Part shown: one piece after another, positions 1 to 7,165 of the stretch
Position numbering within the stretch: the first letter of the stretch is position 1
Layout of the letters: every line of letters begins with the position of its first letter
NCBI GenBank assembly: GCA_002715405.1
Contig: PAZD01000028.1
Span: forward strand, 1 to 21,255
DNA length: 21,255 nt
DNA from: Acidimicrobiaceae bacterium
GTDB taxonomy: Bacteria; Actinomycetota; Acidimicrobiia; Acidimicrobiales; UBA8592
Reading direction: 5' to 3'
Translations under genes and position numbers: made by a program
Notes under the pieces: model-generated
Database searches by the model: none
Seen by the model: only the letters and a program-made list of their open reading frames with translations
What the model was told of the DNA's origin: nothing

Positions 1-70
1 TGTAAATTATAGTCGCCCCCCAATAGCAAAGCCTTCTTTTTAGACTCGATAGAAAAAATATTTCAAAAAG

Positions 71-146
71 TGGCGCTCCCAAGGGGACTCGAACCCCTGT
101 TTCCGGCGTGAAAGGCCAGCGTCCTAGGCCACTAGACGAACGGGGC
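71..146 (-). tRNA. tRNA-Glu (anticodon UUC), imperfect acceptor stem
   Basis: Read on the minus strand this is a 76-nt tRNA with an encoded CCA tail (71-73). The D arm (GTC/GAC), the anticodon arm (CTGGC/GCCGG, one G-U pair) around loop CTTTCAC, and the T arm (AGGGG/CCCCT with loop TTCGAGT) are all intact. The anticodon is TTC, complementary to 110-112, so it reads Glu GAA/GAG codons. The acceptor stem is odd: GCCCCGT faces TGGGAGC, which gives a C-A mismatch at pair 3-70 and mismatches at 6-67 and 7-66 in straight register. Bulging A70 allows G1-C72, C2-G71, three C-G pairs and a G-U. It is probably a working tRNA, but a degenerate gene or a sequence error is possible. Confidence 0.9.
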
Positions 147-151
147 AGGGT

Positions 152-164
152 ACCCCAAAGGGGT
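152..164. terminator. Small hairpin between DUF2017 gene and tRNA-Glu
   Basis: ACCCC-AAA-GGGGT forms a 5-bp GC-rich hairpin with a 3-nt loop in the short space between the DUF2017 stop and the tRNA 5' end. There is no T-run on either strand, so termination is only a weak suggestion. Confidence 0.2.
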
Positions 165-231
165 TATCACACGATAGCAGGACTAAACGCTATCTCGCAT
201 AGATAGAAATAGAAGAATCTCAACGACATAA

Positions 232-687
232 TTAATCACTCAACAAATCAACAATTCTCGATAGATTTTCCCCTAGTAAATGGTAAATAAGCCAAAAGGA
301 TCGGTCAGGATCATCTTCTGCGATTTCAATAGGTGTGTCTTCATCGGTTATGTCTAAACGGGTCCCAAGAACAAGTCGAAGGATGTTAATCGCTTGCATG
401 ACTTTTAAGAGAGTTTCTTCAGATACTTCTCCTACCTCAGGAATCTCCTCCAAGATCTTTAGAGCTGAAAGATGAGACTCTTCAAGATCACCTTTTGTTA
501 ACGAATCAAACTCGCTATTTGCGTCAATGTCGTTCTGGTAGGCGATTGGGAATAGAAGATTACCTAACGGATTTTCCCTGTCACTGATAATTTCACTTAC
601 CTCTTCTATGAGATTACGAAATAGTTCTTTTTGCCAATCAGTAATTTCTATTTTGTATGATCCGTTTGTTTCAGGAGTAATAATCAT
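232..687 (-). CDS. DUF2017 family protein, ClpS neighbour
   Basis: A 151-residue acidic, largely helical soluble protein without a signal peptide or membrane segment. The N-terminal pattern (a short strand, then 'WQKELFRNLIEEVSEII', followed by a 'DRENPLGNLLFP' loop) and the C-terminal helical part ending in 'LLGENLSRIVDLL' fit DUF2017, a family of unknown function found in Actinobacteria and usually encoded directly downstream of clpS. That is also the arrangement here, with 9 nt between the clpS stop and this ATG, so the two are almost certainly co-transcribed. No catalytic motif is apparent. A role around ClpS/ClpAP substrate handling is a guess from linkage only. Family assignment is from recall of the pattern, not a search. 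Confidence 0.75.
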   Translation of the reverse strand: MIITPETNGSYKIEITDWQKELFRNLIEEVSEIISDRENPLGNLLFPIAYQNDIDANSEFDSLTKGDLEESHLSALKILEEIPEVGEVSEETLLKVMQAINILRLVLGTRLDITDEDTPIEIAEDDPDRSFWLIYHLLGENLSRIVDLLSD

Positions 688-696
688 TTGGTGTTA

Positions 697-942
697 TTAG
701 TCTTGCTGTAACGTTGCCCATAGACCATGCTGGTGAAGGCGAAAGACATCTAATTCAGCCTTTTCTCGAGTGCCTTGAGACACTGCAGATTTTCCTTTGT
801 TGTGAACTTCCATCATTAGTTCATTAGCTTTCTCTTTTGAGTACCCGAAGAGTTTTTGGAACACAAATGAAACATAGCTCATCAGGTTTATCGGGTCATT
901 CCAGACGACTACAACCCATGGTCTTTGCAGCTCGACAAAATC
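697..942 (-). CDS. clpS: ClpS adaptor of the Clp protease, N-terminus unclear
   Basis: The open frame encodes a recognisable ClpS core: RPWVVVVWNDPINLMSYV, then a VFQKLFGYSKEKA helix, LMMEVHNKGKSAV and the terminal GLWATLQQD. ClpS hands N-degron substrates to ClpA/ClpC. The N-D-P-x-N-L-M loop and the MEVH helix line the N-degron pocket in characterised ClpS proteins. Conventional start: the first ATG (880-882) lies inside the fold after the NDP loop and would remove the substrate-binding strand. The uninterrupted frame reaches back only to an in-frame TAG at 943-945, with no ATG, GTG or TTG upstream of the NDP loop; a CTG sits at 928-930. Beyond the TAG the same frame stays open to an ATG at 1039-1041. 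So the gene either uses a rare CTG start, or carries a nonsense mutation or sequence error. DUF2017 follows 9 nt later. Confidence 0.8.
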   Translation of the reverse strand, partial: DFVELQRPWVVVVWNDPINLMSYVSFVFQKLFGYSKEKANELMMEVHNKGKSAVSQGTREKAELDVFRLHQHGLWATLQQD

Positions 943-1080
943 CTAAGTCTCAATTTGTGGGGATGCGGTTGAAGCATGGAGAAGGGATTTCTTCATTGTC
1001 GTCACTTCTTTCATTAATCGCCTCGACTTTTGTGTCAACATAGGGAAAGGGAATATTGACCCCAAGGAAAGCTTAATCTT

Positions 1081-1105
1081 ATGTTCCTGCAAAGGCAGGG
1101 GACAT
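1081..1105 (+). promoter_or_regulatory. Hairpin/operator-like inverted repeat in the leader of the glutamate-synthase-like gene
   Basis: ATGTTCCTGC and GCAGGGGACAT are inverted repeats around an AAAG loop. They form a 10-bp stem with one G-U pair and one bulged G, ending 17 nt before the ATG at 1123 and just upstream of the TAGGA ribosome-binding-like sequence. It could be a regulator site or an mRNA leader hairpin. No known family was recognised. Confidence 0.35.
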
Positions 1106-1122
1106 ACTGATAGGAATATGTT

Positions 1123-2625
1123 ATGGGAAGTATCGGAGTTTTAATTATTCTGATTTTGGCAGGTGTGTTAGTTCTTGTCGCAATGCACGACCTTTCTCAA
1201 AAGCGTCATGCCATTCTGAGAAATTTTCCTATCATTGGGCATTTCCGGTATCTGCTAGAAAAACTTGGCCCAGAACTCCGGCAGTATATTGTGGCCGATA
1301 ATGACGAAGAGCGGCCGTTCAATCGTGATCAAAGAAGATGGGTCTATGCCACTGCAAAGAAGGAAAATCCATATTTTGGATTTGGGACTGATAACGATGT
1401 CGACCTTCCAGGAAGCATCGTTATCAAGCATTCGACCTTTCCTGCAGCGACGGCGGCGAAGAATAACTCTTTACCTTCTGCAAAGGTTTTGGGTGCTTGG
1501 GGGAACCGGCCGAAGGCATTTCGTCCCAATTCACTTGTCAATATCTCTGGAATGAGTTTTGGGTCCCTGTCTGGACCAGCTATTGAAGCTTTAAATAAGG
1601 GCTCTCTCCGTGCCGGATGCCTTCATAATACTGGAGAGGGTGGAATTTCTTCTTACCATCGGAACGGCGGAGATCTGGTATATCAAATTGGGACTGGATT
1701 ATTTGGAAGCCGAGATCTGGAAGGTAACTTTTCCATGGATGCTTTGCTTGAAACTATTTCTGAAACACCAGTAAAAGCTATCGAAGTCAAGCTGAGTCAA
1801 GGGGCAAAACCTGGTATCGGGGGGGTCCTTCCTGCAAAGAAAGTTACCAATGAGATTGCTACTACTAGGGGAGTCCCCAAAGGAGTGATGGTTCAGAGCC
1901 CAGCTAAACATACAAGCTTTGATGATGTTACTGGCCTCATTGAATTTGTTGAATTAATTGCTGCGCAGACAGGTATTCCTGTAGGGATTAAAGCTGCTGT
2001 AGGGCAGATTCACTTCTGGGTTGAACTTGCGGACCAAATGGAAGCAAGCCGCCGCGGCCCGGACTTCATAAGCATCGATGGAGCTGAGGGCGGAACAGGT
2101 GCGGCTCCGTTAGTTTTTTCCGACAGTGTCGCGTACCCATTTAGGATCGGATTTGCGAAGGTGTTTGATATCTTTTACACCCGCTCACTTCACCGAGATA
2201 TCACCTTCATCGGCGCTGGAAAACTTGGATATCCTGACACGGCCTTAGCTGCATTCGCTTTAGGTTGTGACATAGTCAATGTTGGTCGAGAAGCAATGAT
2301 GGCTATTGGTTGCATTCAGGCTCAACGATGCCACACGGGACATTGCCCTACCGGTGTCGCGACTCAGTCTCCTTGGCTTGCTCGCGGACTCGATCCCACT
2401 GATAAAAGTGTCCGAGTAGCTAACTATATGGTGGCTTTACAGCATGAAATTCGTCGTCTATGCCATGCGGTAGGGGGCACCCACCCTGCGCTGATCCCAG
2501 AATCAGCGATCGAAATTATTAACCAAGAAGGTTCCCCAATTTCGCTGCTGAATTATTATGGCCTTTCATCAATTGAGCAAAGACTTGATGAAACTGACTC
2601 TAATTATTTAGCGTCGATTCCGTAG
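1123..2625 (+). CDS. FMN-binding glutamate synthase family protein, membrane-anchored
   Basis: A 500-residue protein of the COG0069 glutamate synthase large-subunit fold. Residues about 4-21 form one hydrophobic N-terminal anchor. From about 130 onward the FMN-binding barrel is visible: 'NISGMSFGSLSGPAIEALNKG', the 'NTGEGGIS' loop, 'VMVQSPAKHTSF', 'VGIKAAVGQI' and 'ISIDGAEGGTGAAPL'. A 3Fe-4S-type cluster motif CX5CX4C follows at C397, C403 and C408, then 'CPTGVATQ'. The N-terminal glutaminase domain and C-terminal GXGXG domain of bacterial GltB are absent, so ammonia-dependent glutamate synthesis or another flavin/Fe-S oxidoreduction is possible; the true substrate of this stand-alone family is not established. 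A TAGGA sequence precedes the ATG. The last 26 nt overlap the 3' end of convergent ctaA. Confidence 0.85.
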   Translation: MGSIGVLIILILAGVLVLVAMHDLSQKRHAILRNFPIIGHFRYLLEKLGPELRQYIVADNDEERPFNRDQRRWVYATAKKENPYFGFGTDNDVDLPGSIVIKHSTFPAATAAKNNSLPSAKVLGAWGNRPKAFRPNSLVNISGMSFGSLSGPAIEALNKGSLRAGCLHNTGEGGISSYHRNGGDLVYQIGTGLFGSRDLEGNFSMDALLETISETPVKAIEVKLSQGAKPGIGGVLPAKKVTNEIATTRGVPKGVMVQSPAKHTSFDDVTGLIEFVELIAAQTGIPVGIKAAVGQIHFWVELADQMEASRRGPDFISIDGAEGGTGAAPLVFSDSVAYPFRIGFAKVFDIFYTRSLHRDITFIGAGKLGYPDTALAAFALGCDIVNVGREAMMAIGCIQAQRCHTGHCPTGVATQSPWLARGLDPTDKSVRVANYMVALQHEIRRLCHAVGGTHPALIPESAIEIINQEGSPISLLNYYGLSSIEQRLDETDSNYLASIP

Positions 2626-3595
2626 CTTCATCAATACTTGCTGTTTCTACTGGAAGACGAACCTCAAGATAAAGCCGAAGAGTCATTATCCATACTGCTA
2701 CAGCTCCGGCAATGTGGAATCCGACAAGTAGAGCAGGAACATCTGTGAAGTATTGGGTATATCCTATTGCCCCCTGAAGAACAGCAATAGTTAAAAGATT
2801 CTGAGCTTGAAGAAATGCGTTACCGGATTCGGGTGATCGTTTTATTCGAAAAACAACATAAAGCATTGCGCTAAGAAATATGATCATTGCGATTGCGTGG
2901 ATTCTCGCAACATCGGGAACATCAAAGGGAAGCCTCTTTACTTCAAAATTCCCCTGCTCTAATTGGAGAGCGCTTCCTTGAAGATTATCGAATGCCTCCT
3001 TAGTTTGTGTTGTTTCTGCTCCACTATGTGGGCCACTTCCTGTAACTAATGTCCCAGTTACCAAAACAACTGATGCAAGTAAAACCAGAGAGGAACATAA
3101 AGGTTGCAAAGGAGATCTTCTAGGTCTTAGGTGGTTGATGATTAGAAACTTTGATCGATGGTTGAGCTCCACAGCATTCCAGACAAGAACCATAGAAATA
3201 AGAAAATGGGCAATAACTAAACTCGGGGGCAAATGTTCCCTAACCACTAAAGCCCCAACAAGTATCTGAAGAATGACACCTCCTACCAAGCCCAGTGACC
3301 ACCATGTCAGGTCCCTACGTCGAGGATTTCTAAATAAAGAACCAAGGACAGCGAATATTACGGCGACAGATACGATTCCGGTAATCACCCGATTTACGAA
3401 TTCAACCATGGCGTGGACATCATCTATTTCTGCTACTAGTTGATCGTCCTCACATGTGGGCCAATCAGAACACCCTAGACCTGAGCCAGTAAGGCGGACA
3501 GCTGCTCCTGTGATGATAATAAGAGATAGAAGTAGGACTGCGACATGCGTTATCCGCTGGTATTTAGCTGGAGTTAAATGAAATTTCTCTGGCAT
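2600..3595 (-). CDS. ctaA: Heme A synthase (COX15/CtaA family)
   Basis: A 331-residue polytopic membrane protein that oxidises the C8 methyl of heme O to make heme A for aa3-type oxidases. It begins with a helix running into 'GAAVRLTGSGLGCSDWPTC'. The C42/C48 pair matches the extracytoplasmic cysteine pair of Bacillus-type CtaA. Heme-ligand-type histidines are visible in H61 ('HAMVEFVNR', with E65 and the conserved N-R), H130 ('VIAHFLISM'), 'ARIHAIAM' and 'VGFHIAGAV'. About eight membrane helices are expected, in two four-helix halves. It diverges from ctaB, which makes its substrate heme O, and lies beside the oxidase operon that uses the product. The ATG at 3595 is directly supported by the family N-terminus. 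Its stop overlaps the upstream convergent gene by 26 bp. Confidence 0.95.
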   Translation of the reverse strand: MPEKFHLTPAKYQRITHVAVLLLSLIIITGAAVRLTGSGLGCSDWPTCEDDQLVAEIDDVHAMVEFVNRVITGIVSVAVIFAVLGSLFRNPRRRDLTWWSLGLVGGVILQILVGALVVREHLPPSLVIAHFLISMVLVWNAVELNHRSKFLIINHLRPRRSPLQPLCSSLVLLASVVLVTGTLVTGSGPHSGAETTQTKEAFDNLQGSALQLEQGNFEVKRLPFDVPDVARIHAIAMIIFLSAMLYVVFRIKRSPESGNAFLQAQNLLTIAVLQGAIGYTQYFTDVPALLVGFHIAGAVAVWIMTLRLYLEVRLPVETASIDEATESTLNN

Positions 3596-3734
3596 ATAAA
3601 TAGTCCACCACAGACTTTTATTTTCAACACTTCACCGAAAGAGTTTTTTTCTATCTCAACATAAGTGTTTTCTTTATGTCTCGAACTCTGCAGTAGTTTG
3701 CTCATCTGCCTTCTTTCGTTCTAGCCTCGAATTC

Positions 3735-4637
3735 GTGACAACAACTTTGTTCAAAAAGATACTATTACGGGAAAAAATTCGGGGTTTTGTTTCCCTGATG
3801 AAACTTCGAGTAGTGGAACTACTTCTAATTACGACTGTTCCGACAATGATTGTTGCCGAAGAAGGTCTACCATCTCTATGGCTTATCTTATTCACTTTGA
3901 TTGGGGGAACTTTTGCTGCGGGAGGTGCCAATGCAATAAATATGTTCATTGACCGCGATATTGATCCCCTTATGGAGAGAACAAAAAATAGGCCCCTTGT
4001 GACTGGCGTGCTGGGACCGGCAGAAGCTTTAGTGTTTGCATTGACAATTGAGGCTTTTGCTTTTCTCTGGTTGTGGTTAACCGTTAACTTACTTAGCGCG
4101 GTTTTAGCTGTAGGTGCTTGCCTTTTTTATGTATTTATCTACAGCCTCTGGTTAAAGAGAACTTCAAGCAGTAATATCGTTATCGGAGGAGCTGCGGGAG
4201 CTGCTCCTGTATTAATTGGCTGGTCAGCAGTGCAGAACTCATTAGATTGGCCCCCCTTTATCCTTTTTGCTCTTATCTTTCTTTGGACACCGCCTCATTT
4301 TTGGGCACTAGCCATTCGATATAAGGAAGATTATTCCTCAGCGAAAATCCCTATGCTTCCTGTTGTAGCAGGGCCAGAATTCACTGGTAATAAAATGGTC
4401 TTGTACTCAATGGAAGTATGGGCTATTTCATTGATTTTTGCCCCTGTTGCCGGTATGGGTGTGATCTATCTTTGCGGTGCCCTTGTGCTCGGAGCTTTAT
4501 TTGTCTATCTATCGTTGCAAGTTCGCTCTCACAAAACAGAACGAGCAGCGATGCGGCTTTTTGGTTTCTCAATAACATATTTAACGCTTCTTTTTCTGAT
4601 TATTGCCATTGACGAATTGGTCAGAAGTGGGTTCTAA
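3735..4637 (+). CDS. ctaB: Heme O synthase (protoheme IX farnesyltransferase)
   Basis: A 300-residue UbiA-superfamily membrane prenyltransferase that adds a farnesyl group to heme B to give heme O. The first aspartate-rich motif is N69-x3-D73-x3-D77 ('NMFIDRDID') followed by 'PLMERTKNRPL', which is characteristic of CtaB/COX10. The second conserved region is 'TPPHFWALAIRYKEDYSSAKIPMLP'. About nine hydrophobic helices follow. The start is GTG at 3735; an ATG at 3799 would remove the first cytoplasmic stretch and is less likely. It is transcribed away from ctaA and into the oxidase operon, from which it is separated by 186 nt. Confidence 0.95.
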   Translation: MTTTLFKKILLREKIRGFVSLMKLRVVELLLITTVPTMIVAEEGLPSLWLILFTLIGGTFAAGGANAINMFIDRDIDPLMERTKNRPLVTGVLGPAEALVFALTIEAFAFLWLWLTVNLLSAVLAVGACLFYVFIYSLWLKRTSSSNIVIGGAAGAAPVLIGWSAVQNSLDWPPFILFALIFLWTPPHFWALAIRYKEDYSSAKIPMLPVVAGPEFTGNKMVLYSMEVWAISLIFAPVAGMGVIYLCGALVLGALFVYLSLQVRSHKTERAAMRLFGFSITYLTLLFLIIAIDELVRSGF

Positions 4638-4823
4638 CGTCATTGGGGAAAATTTACAAAAAAATTGATTGCCGAATTTATGTTTAGAGTTCGGCTAGTG
4701 CTTCCTCTGATGACTACGATCATTGTTGAATCCATTCCTTTTAGGACCGGATTGTCTAGCATGTTATGTGCTGACTTTTGGAGTTTCTCCCTTGGTTAGT
4801 AATGACATGGAAAAAGAAAAACT
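4638..4823 (+). promoter_or_regulatory. Intergenic region before the cytochrome oxidase operon
   Basis: This 186-nt space holds a short inverted repeat (GCCGAA 4671-4676, TTCGGC 4690-4695, 13-nt loop) shortly after the ctaB stop. It also holds a six-codon ATG reading frame (4807-4827, MEKEKL) whose TGA overlaps the GTG start of the next gene, which could couple translation. No confident -35/-10 pair was identified. The operon promoter is presumed here from position only. Confidence 0.3.
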
Positions 4824-6542
4824 GTGACTGAAAATCAAACGGAAACTGAATCAAACGCAGCTGACTCAGCATCTGGCCCACTAGAGATTGGTGGGCTCGC
4901 AGGGGTCTTTGGAACTAGCGACCATAAAAACCTTGGCCGACTTTATATTCTCTTCGGTTTGTCGGGAGGAATGTTTGCCTTGATTCTAAATGTCCTTGTT
5001 AGATTCGAGCGAATAAATATCGGATCTGTTGGGGTTCTTGATTTCGGTTCTTCAAACCAATTTTTCCAAACCTGGAGTCTCTCTCGGACATCTTTACTGT
5101 TCTTTTGCGTTTTGCCTTTACTCATTGGTTTAGCAACATATCTGGTGCCGCTTCAGGTTGGAGCACCTGCTCTTTCTTTCCCCCGAGCTGCTGCCTTGGC
5201 TTTTTGGACATGGCTTATTGGAATTTTGATTCATGTTGTAACTGTTTTCGCTGATGGAGGGTTAGGTGAACCTGATCCAACTTCACAATTTGCACAAGGA
5301 ATGGATCCTGAAGCTACTGAGTTGTCCATGCTTTCAATCGCTATGGTTGTTTTTGGTCTTCTGCTTGCAACAGTTTGTATTTTGGCGACGATCATTTCCC
5401 AACGTCCTCAAGGAATGACGTTATTTGAGCTTCCATTGTTTAGTTGGTCAATTCTTGTCGCAGGCGGGATCTGGGTGTTGGCGCTGCCTGTTTGGCTTTC
5501 AAACCTTGCTATTTCTTGGGTTGATTTCCAAGGTGGTGATGCCCTCCGTTATGGGGCTGTAGAGAATATATGGGATCAACTGTCTTGGTTGTGGTCTCAG
5601 CCTATGGTTTTCGCTTTCGCTATTCCTTTACTTGGAATAGCAGGTGATATTGTTCCTGTGTCTGCAGGAGTTTCTCAGCGCCAATACAGGGTTCAGCAGA
5701 TCGCTATAGGTGCCCTAGGTGGTTTATCTTTTGGAGCTTTTGCGCAGCCATTCTTTAATCCGGATGTAACCAATCAAGCTGTGTTTGTAATAATGGGGCT
5801 TCTTGTTCTTGTACCGATTCTCGCATTTTTGGGTGGACTCGCAGATACGTCCATTAAGGGGAGTCCCTCAATTTCCGCTCATTTGATTCTCTCGATGGTA
5901 GGGATGCTTGCTTTGCTCGTAGGTGCAGGTGCTTCTGCTTTTTATGTCTCTGGCCCTGCTGTTGGCGCAATACAAGAAATTGATGATAGTTGGTTAGATG
6001 GGTTGATATCTTGGCTACGAGATGTTCAAGGAACTGTTCTTGCAACTGCAGTGATGGATCATGTTCTTATCGGAGCTGTCATTGGTTCTATTGCTGGGAT
6101 TTATTTTTGGGCCCCGAAATTATTTGGTTATAAATTAAACCGTAATGCTGGAATGCTTGCGGCTCTCGCTTTACTTGGTGGCTTAGTGTTGGCTGGCGGA
6201 AGCAATATTATTAACGGGATCCTAGATGAAGGTGACGAAGTATTTCGCTCATCAGCTTACGATGGGGTTTGGGATTCTGGTGCAGTTGAATTTCTTAATG
6301 TTGTAGGGGGGATAGGCAGCATCCTTTTATTAGCTGGTCTTGGTCTAGTCCTAGTTGATATTACGATTTCAGTGTTTCTTCAAAAGGGTGATGCTGAGGA
6401 TGTAAATGATCCATGGGGAGGTCACACATTAGAGTGGGCAACGGATTCTCCTCCACCAATAGGGAATTTTGATCAACCTCCCGTTGTTGAGAATGAAAGG
6501 CCGCTGCTGTCGCCGGTAGCTGCTGGAGGCGATGAGCTATGA
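4824..6542 (+). CDS. Degenerate heme-copper oxidase subunit I homologue lacking heme/CuB ligands
   Basis: A 572-residue protein with about twelve membrane helices, clearly homologous to CtaD encoded downstream. Shared blocks include 'YLVPLQVGAPALSFPRAAALAFW' against 'YLIPLQIGARDVAFPRLNAFSFW', 'GIYFWAPKLFGY' against 'GFYFWWPKMFGY', and a 'DPWxxxxLEWxTxSPxPxxNFD' tail. Ungapped alignment around these anchors places S87 where CtaD has heme ligand H95. Q259 and F263 replace CuB ligand H277 and the cross-linked Y281. Q308/P309 replace H326/H327, and A409/M411 replace H412/H414; one His, H413, lies two residues off register. It therefore cannot bind heme a, a3 or CuB in the usual way and should not reduce oxygen. 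The long frame is intact and first in the operon, so a structural, assembly or supercomplex role is more likely than decay. The start is GTG; the next gene overlaps by 4 nt. Confidence 0.85.
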   Translation: MTENQTETESNAADSASGPLEIGGLAGVFGTSDHKNLGRLYILFGLSGGMFALILNVLVRFERINIGSVGVLDFGSSNQFFQTWSLSRTSLLFFCVLPLLIGLATYLVPLQVGAPALSFPRAAALAFWTWLIGILIHVVTVFADGGLGEPDPTSQFAQGMDPEATELSMLSIAMVVFGLLLATVCILATIISQRPQGMTLFELPLFSWSILVAGGIWVLALPVWLSNLAISWVDFQGGDALRYGAVENIWDQLSWLWSQPMVFAFAIPLLGIAGDIVPVSAGVSQRQYRVQQIAIGALGGLSFGAFAQPFFNPDVTNQAVFVIMGLLVLVPILAFLGGLADTSIKGSPSISAHLILSMVGMLALLVGAGASAFYVSGPAVGAIQEIDDSWLDGLISWLRDVQGTVLATAVMDHVLIGAVIGSIAGIYFWAPKLFGYKLNRNAGMLAALALLGGLVLAGGSNIINGILDEGDEVFRSSAYDGVWDSGAVEFLNVVGGIGSILLLAGLGLVLVDITISVFLQKGDAEDVNDPWGGHTLEWATDSPPPIGNFDQPPVVENERPLLSPVAAGGDEL

Positions 6543-7138
6543 ATATGGCTACTACAAATCTCCCAGCAGCCCCTCCAGCAAGATCTAGAAACCTTTTGGT
6601 AGCAACTGGCTTTGGGATAGCCGGAACCCTTATGTACTTTGGAGGAATTTTTGGCGTGTACTTGCGCGAACGAGCACAAGTTCGCTCGAGTGGAGGATCG
6701 TGGATACCAGATAAAGCACATATCGAATTAACCCCTCCAGGCATGATTATATGGACATTGCTTATATCAGTTGCTGTTATCCAATGGGCTGTCTATTCAA
6801 TCAAACGTGATGATCGCCAGCATGCACTACTCGCTGTAGGTACCACTCTTCTAATGGGAGCGATGGTTCTTGTACAACATGGATGGCAATTATCCCAAAT
6901 GAATCTTGTTGCTGATGAGGGCCCAACAACAGCAGCAACATTGATTTACACCATTGTTGGTAGCTATATGGTCGCATTTGTTATCGCAATGATCTTCGTC
7001 GCCCTCATGGGGTTTCGGGCCCTCGCAGGTCAATATAGTAGTCGCCAGACAGACGGCATCGTTGCGGCTTCTCTATATTGGTATTCTCTGGTGTTTATTT
7101 ATTTCATTATTTGGATAGCCGTTTTTATAGCGAAATGA
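6539..7138 (+). CDS. Heme-copper oxidase subunit III-like membrane protein
   Basis: A 199-residue protein with five predicted hydrophobic helices in the order expected for a short CtaE/CoxC. 'GTLMYFGGIFGVYLRER' resembles the subunit III helix I segment 'LLFGGLISTYMLYKDR' of the genuine CtaE here, and the C-terminal 'LYWYSLVFIYFIIWIAVFI' parallels 'LYWHFVDVVWIVIFTIVYL'. Typical subunit III residues are lost: the GFHGVHV histidines align with 'GSYMVAF', the Q-x-Y-E-F site reads 'QHGWQLS', and YWHFVD reads YWYSLV. It overlaps the preceding pseudo-subunit I by ATGA, so the two are translationally coupled and probably partners. The start may be ATG 6539 or the ATG two codons later. Assignment rests on pattern comparison within the window. 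Confidence 0.7.
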   Translation: MNMATTNLPAAPPARSRNLLVATGFGIAGTLMYFGGIFGVYLRERAQVRSSGGSWIPDKAHIELTPPGMIIWTLLISVAVIQWAVYSIKRDDRQHALLAVGTTLLMGAMVLVQHGWQLSQMNLVADEGPTTAATLIYTIVGSYMVAFVIAMIFVALMGFRALAGQYSSRQTDGIVAASLYWYSLVFIYFIIWIAVFIAK

Positions 7139-7165
7139 GCGATACGTGATAGCAGGTACTAACTG

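Noticed and set aside
837..1043. Plus-strand 68-codon frame across the clpS 5' region
   Set aside because: It lies antisense to clpS and its product is a low-complexity Ser/Leu shadow; no ribosome-binding site or family resemblance.
3674..3949. Minus-strand 91-codon frame over the start of ctaB
   Set aside because: It is a shadow of the conserved ctaB coding sequence on the other strand with no recognisable protein features.
4824..6542. Treating the ligand-less subunit I as a pseudogene
   Set aside because: The 572-codon frame has no stop or frameshift, membrane helices and several family blocks are preserved, and it is translationally coupled to the next gene.
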